Assembly: GCA_009778945.1 (NCBI GenBank)
Contig: WRFF01000042.1
Span: 1 to 12,121 of the forward strand
DNA: 12,121 nucleotides
Direction: 5' to 3'
Origin: Clostridiales bacterium
GTDB taxonomy: Bacteria; Bacillota; Clostridia; Peptostreptococcales; Anaerovoracaceae
Made by a program: the position numbers and the translations under genes. How positions within the stretch are numbered: position 1 is the stretch's first letter; the number at the start of each line of letters is the position of its first letter. The notes beneath the pieces were generated by a model that did not search any database, was not told the DNA's origin, and worked only from the letters and a program-made list of their open reading frames with translations. Below are positions 7,208 through 12,121 of this stretch, piece by piece.

Positions 7208-7286
7208 AATCTGCATATAAATCAGCGTATTATATGCAGATACCCTTTGACTATATGCATATAGTATCCTATAATATATGCAGATA
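7208..7286. repeat. Four-copy operator-like array of 12-bp near-palindromes (TATATGCAgATA)
   Basis: Sites centred on TGCA occur at 7208-7219 (AATCTGCATATA, inverted), 7231-7242 (TATATGCAGATA), 7252-7263 (TATATGCATATA, core of the perfect 14-bp palindrome CTATATGCATATAG at 7251-7264) and 7275-7286 (TATATGCAGATA again). Centres are 23, 21 and 23 bp apart, about two DNA turns each, placing all sites on one helix face. The first two also form a perfect 12-bp inverted repeat (7209-7220 with 7230-7241). The third lies between -35 and -10 of the fic promoter, and the fourth covers the transcription start. This is the layout expected for a cooperative dimeric repressor. The regulator is not proven. 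Confidence 0.8.
7247..7275 (+). promoter_or_regulatory. Sigma-A promoter of the fic gene
   Basis: TTGACT (7247-7252) is followed after exactly 17 bp by a consensus TATAAT (7270-7275). This is close to ideal and is the best promoter in the window. Transcription should begin near 7282, about 20 bases before the ATG at 7304. The spacer is filled by a perfect 14-bp palindrome, so the promoter is probably repressible. Confidence 0.85.
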
Positions 7287-7287
7287 T

Positions 7288-7294
7288 GGAAGGG
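7288..7294 (+). promoter_or_regulatory. Ribosome binding site that decides the fic start
   Basis: GGAAGGG lies nine bases before ATG 7304. The in-frame ATG at 7286 overlaps this site and lies only a few bases after the expected transcription start, so 7304 is preferred. Confidence 0.7.
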
Positions 7295-7303
7295 CGATAT
7301 GCC

Positions 7304-8374
7304 ATGAAGCATTTTGATTATTCTTTTTTGGAAAACGGCCTGCTCCCGGCGGGGCTCGTGAATATCACGAACGCCATCAGCGAACTCAAAGCGTTGGAAG
7401 CCGGGCGCAAAGATTCTTATCCGGACATTTTCACAAGTTTGGAGAGCATCGCGCGGGTGCAATCGGTCAAAGGCTCCAATGAAATTGAGGGCATTGTGAC
7501 GAGCGAGGAACGTATCGCCGCGATCGTCAACCGGAGGAGCGCGCCTCTGAACCACAATGAAATGGAGATCGCCGGGTATCGCGACGCGCTCGCCCTGATC
7601 CATCAGGGTTTTGAAACGCTCGATGTGCGGGAGGCCGATATCCTGGGACTCCATCGCACCATGCTTTCCTACACGCCGGAGGGCGGCGGCAGCTACAAAC
7701 AGACCGATAACGTCATTATGGAAACGGACGCTTCCGGCAGACGAAAGGTGCGTTTTGCGCCGACGCCTGCAAACGAAACGGCCGATACGATGGGGCAACT
7801 TATCCTGGCATTCTTCGAGGCGAGAAGCACCGCAAGTGTCAACGGCCTTTTGCTCATCCCGTGTTTCGTTCTGGATTTTCTCTGTATTCATCCGTTTTCG
7901 GACGGGAACGGCAGGATGTCGCGCCTGCTCTCTTTGCTTCTGCTCTACAAAAATGGGTTCGACGCAGGGAAATATATCTCGTTTGAGGAACAAACCAACC
8001 GTTCAAAAGCAATGTACTATGAGGCTTTGCGGTTATCTTCCGATGGGTGGCATACGAACGAAAACAGTTATTTTCCGTTCCTCGAAAATTTCCTGCAAAC
8101 GCTCCTGATGTGCTACAAGGAATTGGATAAGCGTTTCGCCGTTACGCAGGGAAAACGTGTGACGAAAAAGCAGCGCGTGGAGGCGACAGTGCTGAACAGC
8201 CTGCTGCCGATCTCAAAAAAAGAAATCGCGTATATCCTGCCGGATGTCAGCCCGACGACCATTGAGGCGGTACTCGGTTCCATGGTGCACGCGGGCGTCA
8301 TCGAAAAAATCGGCTCTGCGCGAAATACGAAGTATGTTTTGAAAGATGGAACAGGCTACGGAAAAAAAGCATAG
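7304..8374 (+). CDS. Fic-family protein (probable AMP transferase) with C-terminal winged-helix domain
   Basis: This 356-residue protein has the complete Fic motif HPFSDGNGRMSR (196-207, catalytic H196), needed to transfer AMP or another nucleotide moiety to a target hydroxyl. GGSYKQTDNVIM (128-139) is the usual flap that positions the target. Upstream, SNEIEG (58-63) matches the inhibitory (S/T)xxxE(G/N) motif. E62 should block the ATP site, making this a class II Fic protein with the brake inside the same chain. Residues about 288-347 (KKQRVEATVLNSLLPISKKEIAYIL...TKYVLK) read as a winged helix-turn-helix, suggesting DNA binding. With four palindromic sites over its own promoter, autoregulation is plausible. 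No separate antitoxin gene adjoins it. GTG/ATG alternatives were weighed; 7304 has the best Shine-Dalgarno, while 7286 would add six residues. Fic assignment is certain; targets are unknown. Confidence 0.93.
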   Translation: MKHFDYSFLENGLLPAGLVNITNAISELKALEAGRKDSYPDIFTSLESIARVQSVKGSNEIEGIVTSEERIAAIVNRRSAPLNHNEMEIAGYRDALALIHQGFETLDVREADILGLHRTMLSYTPEGGGSYKQTDNVIMETDASGRRKVRFAPTPANETADTMGQLILAFFEARSTASVNGLLLIPCFVLDFLCIHPFSDGNGRMSRLLSLLLLYKNGFDAGKYISFEEQTNRSKAMYYEALRLSSDGWHTNENSYFPFLENFLQTLLMCYKELDKRFAVTQGKRVTKKQRVEATVLNSLLPISKKEIAYILPDVSPTTIEAVLGSMVHAGVIEKIGSARNTKYVLKDGTGYGKKA

Positions 8375-8475
8375 AAACAGGGTGCAAAGGAATAAGGCAG
8401 CCGTCAAAATTTTCAGACAGCCGAGCATAATCATTTCTGAAATTTTCCGGGAATGCGCGTGAAGCATGATTTGGA

Positions 8476-8505
8476 TTGACTTTTTTTTTATTTTGATACC
8501 ATAAT
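8476..8505 (+). promoter_or_regulatory. Probable sigma-A promoter of the cyclase-family gene
   Basis: TTGACT (8476-8481) is followed after 18 bp, including a run of nine T, by CATAAT (8500-8505), one base off the -10 consensus. Transcription would start near 8512, giving a leader of about 40 bases to the ATG at 8551. The rest of the 176-bp gap after fic (8375-8550) shows only a weak TTTCAGA/TCTGAAA inverted repeat and no clear terminator. Confidence 0.6.
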
Positions 8506-8550
8506 AAAATACAAGGGTTTTTGATTGCCTCAGCAGAACGGAGCGTTGTT

Positions 8551-9294
8551 ATGTATGACACAAAATTATGGGATACTCTGAAAGATTGGAAATCGCCCGC
8601 CTACGAATGGGTTGATTTGAGCCAGGAAGTCAGTCCGGATACGCCGCATCTGGTGGAGTTCCCGGCCCTTTCGGAAAGCCCGGTGCTCAATTACGAAGAG
8701 CATAACTGTATCGTAAGCCTGTATTCCCTGGTCAGCCAGTTCGGAACGCATGTGGACCCGCCGGTGCATTTCATCCCGGGCGGAAGGACGCTGGATCAGA
8801 TCACGCTGCACGAGATGGCCTATCCGCTGTGCGTCGTCGACGTCACGGACAAGGTTGCGGAAAACAGCGATTACGGCCTCCGCATCTCCGATATCGAGGA
8901 ATGGGAAAGCCGGTACGGCAAAATCCCGGCCGGCGCCTTTGTCGCGATGCGGACGGGCTGGTCAAAGAGGCCGCCGAATACCTATAACGGCATGGATGAA
9001 AACGGCGTCACGCACAATCCCGGCTGGACGGACGAGGCGCTGAAATTTCTCATCGAGGAGCGGGGCATCGGCGCGATCGGGCATGAGCCGACAGACACCG
9101 ATACCGGCGAATCCATCCGGGCGCGCGGCTGGGCGACGGAGAAATATTATCTCGGGTTCGATAAAATTCAAATTGAGATGCTGACGAATCTGGACCGGCT
9201 GCCGCCGGCCGGGGCGATTATTTTCTGTACCTTCCCGCGCGTGAAGGATGGAATGGGCTTTACGGCGCGTTGTTTCGCGATTTTTCCGAAATAG
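8551..9294 (+). CDS. Cyclase-family metal-dependent hydrolase (kynurenine formamidase/isatin hydrolase superfamily)
   Basis: This 247-residue protein has the family signature GTHVDPPVHF (65-74), giving metal ligands H67 and D69 and the conserved H73. Later GHEPTDTDTG (177-186) supplies the expected His and Glu, and ARGWATEKYYLG follows. Relatives hydrolyse amides or lactams such as N-formylkynurenine or isatin. In KynB and isatin hydrolase another His sits four residues before the GTH His. Here that position is Gln (Q63 in SQFGTH), so the substrate may differ from those enzymes. ATG 8551 is chosen because GGAG lies seven bases before it. An in-frame TTG at 8521 lacks such a site. There is no signal peptide, so the protein is cytoplasmic. 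An amino-acid-type permease follows 84 bp downstream with no terminator between, suggesting uptake and hydrolysis of one compound. The compound itself cannot be named. Confidence 0.88.
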   Translation: MYDTKLWDTLKDWKSPAYEWVDLSQEVSPDTPHLVEFPALSESPVLNYEEHNCIVSLYSLVSQFGTHVDPPVHFIPGGRTLDQITLHEMAYPLCVVDVTDKVAENSDYGLRISDIEEWESRYGKIPAGAFVAMRTGWSKRPPNTYNGMDENGVTHNPGWTDEALKFLIEERGIGAIGHEPTDTDTGESIRARGWATEKYYLGFDKIQIEMLTNLDRLPPAGAIIFCTFPRVKDGMGFTARCFAIFPK

Positions 9295-9319
9295 CGGGCC
9301 ATAAGCAATTTTTTTCTGG

Positions 9320-9331
9320 AATCATGATTTG
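9320..9331. repeat. Palindrome and shared 9-mer upstream of the permease gene
   Basis: AATCATGATT (9320-9329) is a 10-bp palindrome in the 84-bp gap between cyclase and permease genes. Its right part, CATGATTTG (9323-9331), is repeated at 8465-8473, just before the -35 of the cyclase promoter. A shared regulatory site is possible, but a 9-mer pair may be chance. Confidence 0.25.
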
Positions 9332-9378
9332 TAACGGATTTGCGTCACGAAAGGAGGCGCAAGAAAGGAGAGACGCTA

Positions 9379-10731
9379 ATGGAACACAATAGTTTGAAAC
9401 GTGCACTTACCACGAAAGACCTGGTAATCTATGGGGTCATGTTTATGATACCGATCGCGCCGTTCGCCTGGTACGGAGACCTGGTAGGGCCGGCGATGGG
9501 TATGGTATCCCTCGGATACGGCATTGCGTTGGTAGCGATGCTGTTCACGGGATTTAGCTACGGAACCATGTCGTACAATTATCCGATAGCCGGGTCCGTA
9601 TATTCCTACGTCCAGCGGTCGACGAAACCGGCGCTCGGATTCATTTCCGGTTGGGCGATCATGCTGGATTATTTGATTTTGCCGGCTGTTTGCTACCTGA
9701 TCGGCGCGATGTTTATGGACGCGCTCGTGCCGCATATCCCGGGGATCATCTGGTTTATCATCTTTGCCGCGATCGGTACGACTTTGAACGCCCTGGGCAT
9801 CGACGTCATGTCGAAGGCTTCGTGGATCCTGTTCGCGCTGCAGGGCGTTTGCATCGTCTGGTTCATTGTCGGGACGATCGTACTGCTTTCGAACGGCGAA
9901 GTCCACGTGAACGCGGTCGCGTTCTATAACGCCAACGACTTCAATATGTCGGGCGTTCTGGCGGCTACGAAAGTGACGATCATCTCCTACCTGGGATTCG
10001 ACGCGATCAGCACGCTGGCGGAAGAGGCGCATAACCCGAGAAAGTCGATCGGGCGCGCAACCATCCTGTCGATCGTGTCCATCGGCATCCTGTTCATGCT
10101 GCTCTGCTGGTTCGGCGGCATCGTCTTCCCGCAGTACAATTTGCTGCCGGAGAATACGCCGTTCCTGGCAATCCTCGAAGTGGTCGGCGGCAAGGCGCTC
10201 GTCATGCTCACGAGTATTTCGCTGGTGCTGTCGTTCGGCATCGCCTGCGCTATGGAAGGCCAGACCGCGATCACGCGCGTGCTGTACAGCATGGGCAAGG
10301 ACGGGATCATGCCTAAGGTCCTGGCGAAGCTGAACCGGTTCCGCGTGCCCGGCATCGGCATCGTTTTCATCGGTATCATCTGTGTGGTCGTCGCGCAGGT
10401 ATGCGGGCTCGACCTCGTCGCGGCCATGCTGAGCTTCGGCGCGCTTCTTGGGTTTATCGCGCTGAACCTCTCCGTGATCTGGAAGTTCTGGATCAAGAAT
10501 CCCGAGAAGAACGCCAAAAATTTCTTCAAATTCGTGATCTCGCCGGCGATTGGGTTCGTAGTTTGCGCCTATATCCTGATCGGCGGGACCAACACCATCA
10601 CGTGGATCATCGGCGGAAGCTGGATGGTCGCCGGCGTCATTTGGCTGGCGGTCATGACAAAGGGTTTCCGCGCCCCGACACCGGCGCTGAACCTCGACGC
10701 GACAATCGACGAGGAAGAGGAGTCAGCCTGA
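9379..10731 (+). CDS. APC-superfamily amino acid/amine permease
   Basis: This 450-residue integral membrane protein has about twelve hydrophobic segments, as usual for the family. Typical features are the first helix VIYGVMFMIPIAPFAWYG, the YNYPIAGSVYSYVQR segment, SYLGFDAISTLAEEAHNPRKSIGRAT after helix 6, and the loop TRVLYSMGKDGIMPKVLAKLN. These resemble amino acid-polyamine-organocation transporters of the PuuP-like branch. Substrate cannot be told. The acidic tail (DATIDEEEESA) is cytoplasmic. The start is ATG 9379, preceded at about eight bases by AAAGGAG (9364-9370). A second AAGGAGG at 9350-9356 lies too far upstream and may act as a standby site. It probably belongs to one transcript with the cyclase-family gene and ends at the terminator about 25 bp downstream. 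Confidence 0.92.
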   Translation: MEHNSLKRALTTKDLVIYGVMFMIPIAPFAWYGDLVGPAMGMVSLGYGIALVAMLFTGFSYGTMSYNYPIAGSVYSYVQRSTKPALGFISGWAIMLDYLILPAVCYLIGAMFMDALVPHIPGIIWFIIFAAIGTTLNALGIDVMSKASWILFALQGVCIVWFIVGTIVLLSNGEVHVNAVAFYNANDFNMSGVLAATKVTIISYLGFDAISTLAEEAHNPRKSIGRATILSIVSIGILFMLLCWFGGIVFPQYNLLPENTPFLAILEVVGGKALVMLTSISLVLSFGIACAMEGQTAITRVLYSMGKDGIMPKVLAKLNRFRVPGIGIVFIGIICVVVAQVCGLDLVAAMLSFGALLGFIALNLSVIWKFWIKNPEKNAKNFFKFVISPAIGFVVCAYILIGGTNTITWIIGGSWMVAGVIWLAVMTKGFRAPTPALNLDATIDEEEESA

Positions 10732-10756
10732 TCCCTATGAAATAAAAAAGGGCAGA

Positions 10757-10803
10757 TAAGCCAGAAGGCTTAGGGAACGCTGATGTTGTCAGCGTTCCCT
10801 TTT
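10757..10803 (+). terminator. Tandem hairpins with U-tract: intrinsic terminator after the permease gene
   Basis: A small hairpin TAAGCC-agaa-GGCTTA (10757-10772) is directly followed by a perfect 11-bp stem, GGGAACGCTGA (10773-10783) with TCAGCGTTCCC (10789-10799), a 5-base loop and TTTT. The second is a classic intrinsic terminator and separates the permease from the spoU-pheS unit. Confidence 0.9.
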
Positions 10804-10823
10804 ATGCGGGCGGAACGATATGA

Positions 10824-10829
10824 TATACT
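10824..10829 (+). promoter_or_regulatory. Possible -10 element immediately before the spoU-like gene
   Basis: TATACT sits ten bases before ATG 10839, overlapping GATATGATA. No good -35 is visible at 17 bp. If used, the transcript would start within a few bases of the ATG, a leaderless or nearly leaderless message. This agrees with the absence of a Shine-Dalgarno, but the promoter call is weak. Confidence 0.3.
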
Positions 10830-10838
10830 GAAATACGT

Positions 10839-11627
10839 ATGGAAACGGTGACTTCACGGGACAATGCGGCGCTGAAATCGGCGCGAAGACTCCGGACGAA
10901 AAGCGGCCGTGAGAAGGAAGGTGCGTTCCTTGCGGAGGGCGAAAAACTTATCGCGGAAGCGGTTTCCGCAGGGCTTGCCCCGAGGCTGGTCCTGCTCCGC
11001 GGCGCGGAGCCCGAGGAGTTCGCGCTGAGCGGCGAGGGCGGCGAAGTCCGGACGCTTCGTATAACGGAGGCGCTGTATGACGAGATTGCCGGGACTGTGA
11101 CACCGCAGGCCGTTATGGCGGTCATCGAGAAACCGAAGAACCGGAACCTGCCGGCCTTCGTGGGAACGGCGCTTGTACTGGACCGGATCCAGGATCCGGG
11201 GAACGCGGGGACAATGGTCCGCACCGCTTTCGCAGCGGGCGCGGATGCGGTTTTATGTGTGAAAGGGACGGCGGACCTCTGGTCGGACAAGGCAATACGC
11301 GGCGCGGCGGGCGCGCTTTTCAAGCTGCCGGTCATCGAAGGCCTGAGCGCCGAAACCGTGATCGGCATCCTGCGGGAAAAAGGGCTGTCCTTGTTCGTGT
11401 TGGACGCGGGCGGCGTGGATTATGCGGAAGCGGACCTCACGGGCAGCCTCGCGCTTGTGGTCGGAAACGAAGGGTCGGGGCCGTCGGAGGTTTTTCGCGG
11501 GAATGCGGACGCGCAGATCGGCATTCCGATGCGGGAAGGCTCCGAGTCGCTGAACGCAGGCGCGGCGGCGGCCGTCGTGCTATATGAAAAACGCAGGCAG
11601 GAAACAGGAGTAAACAAAGAGCTATGA
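10839..11627 (+). CDS. SpoU/TrmH-family RNA 2'-O-methyltransferase
   Basis: This 262-residue SPOUT enzyme transfers methyl from S-adenosylmethionine to a ribose 2'-OH in rRNA or tRNA. Residues 1-100 form the RNA-binding part found in RlmB/YsgA-type proteins (SRDNAALKSARRL, FLAEGEKLIAEAV). The catalytic domain carries all three motifs: LVLDRIQDPGNAGTMVRTA (112-130, with N122 and the catalytic Arg R128), LALVVGNEGSG (204-214) and IGIPMREGSESLNAGAAAAV (228-247), which make the knotted cofactor site. ATG 10839 begins the usual family N-terminus, although no Shine-Dalgarno precedes it. Its stop overlaps the pheS start as ATGA, so the two are translationally coupled. This gene order (ysgA-like, pheS, usually pheT) is common in Firmicutes. 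The exact modified nucleotide is not known from sequence. Confidence 0.93.
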   Translation: METVTSRDNAALKSARRLRTKSGREKEGAFLAEGEKLIAEAVSAGLAPRLVLLRGAEPEEFALSGEGGEVRTLRITEALYDEIAGTVTPQAVMAVIEKPKNRNLPAFVGTALVLDRIQDPGNAGTMVRTAFAAGADAVLCVKGTADLWSDKAIRGAAGALFKLPVIEGLSAETVIGILREKGLSLFVLDAGGVDYAEADLTGSLALVVGNEGSGPSEVFRGNADAQIGIPMREGSESLNAGAAAAVVLYEKRRQETGVNKEL

Positions 11628-12121
11628 AAAAACCGGAAGAAATCCTTACAGAGGCAAAGCGGCTGATTGCGGAAGCGCGGGACGGCGCTGCCGTCGAAGA
11701 GCTGCGGATCCGCTATCTCGGAAAAAAGGGCGAGCTGACGGCGCTGCTGCGGTCTATGGGCGAGATCGAGCTCGAGGCGCGCAAAGCGTTCGGCATGGCT
11801 GTGAACAGCGCAAAGGACGCGCTTGAAACCCGGCTTGCGGAACGCAAGCAGGAATTCGCGGCATCGGGCCGGAGCCTCCGCCTCGCGGCGGAGAAGATCG
11901 ACGTGACGGAACCCGGCAGGCCGGTATACGCCGGCACAAAGCATCTCATCACGCTTACGATTGAGGAGATCTGCGGGATCTTCACGAATATGGGGTACTC
12001 CATTACGGAGGGGCCCGAGGTCGAAACCGTATTCTATAATTTTGACGCCCTGAACGCGGCGCCGAACCATCCTTCGCGGGAGCTGTCCGATACCTTTTAC
12101 ATTTCTGACGAGATCCTGCTC
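11624..12121 (+). CDS. pheS: Phenylalanyl-tRNA synthetase alpha subunit (3' partial)
   Basis: The first 166 codons are present and the frame is open at the right edge; full PheS is about 340 residues. The enzyme charges tRNA-Phe with phenylalanine as an alpha2-beta2 complex with PheT, whose gene would be expected just downstream. The N-terminal coiled-coil tRNA-binding arm (about 1-85, with ELRIRYLGKKGELTALLRSM) is followed by the start of the class II catalytic core: LTIEEICGIFTNMGYSITEGPEVETVFYNFDALNAAPNHPSRE-type motif 1 region (about 107-152) and SDTFYIS. The usual HPL before this region reads KHLIT here. ATG 11624 overlaps the previous stop (ATGA). AGGAG at 11606-11610 is 13 bases away, rather far, so coupling probably helps initiation. 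Confidence 0.95.
   Translation, partial: MKKPEEILTEAKRLIAEARDGAAVEELRIRYLGKKGELTALLRSMGEIELEARKAFGMAVNSAKDALETRLAERKQEFAASGRSLRLAAEKIDVTEPGRPVYAGTKHLITLTIEEICGIFTNMGYSITEGPEVETVFYNFDALNAAPNHPSRELSDTFYISDEILL

Noticed and set aside
7229..7234. TATAAT on the minus strand as a -10 for the LytTR gene
   Set aside because: At 17 bp the -35 position reads CATATA, a poor match, and the AT-rich repeats explain the hexamer.
7286..7288. Upstream ATG as the fic start
   Set aside because: It overlaps the ribosome binding site used by ATG 7304 and lies only a few bases after the predicted transcription start.
7082..7993. Minus-strand open frame opposite fic
   Set aside because: It runs through the regulatory region and the Fic motif and has no protein-like features.
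8411..8442. TTTCAGA/TCTGAAA inverted repeat after fic as a terminator
   Set aside because: Only 7 bp of AT-rich pairing with an 18-base loop and no adjacent U-tract.
8521..8523. TTG start for the cyclase-family gene
   Set aside because: No ribosome binding site precedes it; ATG 8551 has GGAG at good spacing and matches the expected N-terminus.
9340..9342. TTG start for the permease, adding 13 basic residues
   Set aside because: The extra residues are a translation of two purine-rich ribosome binding sequences; ATG 9379 has proper spacing and a normal family N-terminus.

Overview
The window looks like a chromosomal segment of a monoderm Firmicute, most likely from the Clostridia. Four things point that way. 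A SpoU/TrmH rRNA methyltransferase gene lies directly upstream of and overlaps pheS, an arrangement common in Firmicutes. A LytTR regulator is paired with a LiaF-like membrane protein. A lipoprotein has a clear lipobox, and several genes have strong AGGAGG-type ribosome binding sites. The species cannot be told from the sequence. The housekeeping part (deoD, permease, spoU, pheS) is fairly GC-rich. The toxin tip and the lipoprotein behind it (about 2600-4070) are visibly AT-richer, which fits acquired cassette DNA.

Region 1 (1-4070) is the end of a polymorphic-toxin locus. A very long Rhs/YD-repeat protein, truncated at its 5' end by the window edge, finishes its core with the usual DPxGN-type signature. 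It then switches to a tip of about 184 residues carrying an M15 (VanY/CwlK-like) zinc D,D- or L,D-peptidase signature: GYRSS, SWHNWGGAID and DSVHFQ. Behind it lies a 251-residue lipoprotein that is probably the cell-surface immunity protein. A 35-codon ORF fills the gap between the two and overlaps each neighbour by an ATGA. It contains a perfect 9-bp stem-loop and a candidate internal promoter.

Region 2 (4071-4942) is a decayed AAA+ ATPase gene of the SpoVK/CbbX type. It has a frame break, no Walker A and a shortened C-terminus.

Region 3 (4980-7085) holds deoD (purine nucleoside phosphorylase) on the plus strand. It meets, tail to tail with no spacer, a minus-strand pair: a LytTR DNA-binding protein followed by a four-helix LiaF-like membrane protein.

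Region 4 (7086-8374) is a Fic protein with an N-terminal inhibitory motif and a C-terminal winged-helix-like region. A near-ideal sigma-A promoter (TTGACT-17-TATAAT) drives it. Four 12-bp near-palindromes (TATATGCAgATA) are spaced 23, 21 and 23 bp apart across that promoter, a regulated and possibly self-regulated design.

Region 5 (8476-10803) is a probable two-gene unit: a metal-dependent cyclase-family hydrolase and an APC-superfamily permease. It has its own promoter and ends in a strong hairpin terminator. Region 6 (10839-12121) is the spoU-like methyltransferase gene and the first 166 codons of pheS, cut off by the window edge. No tRNA, rRNA, CRISPR array, transposase or complete mobile element was seen, and no gene-free stretch exceeds about 220 bp.
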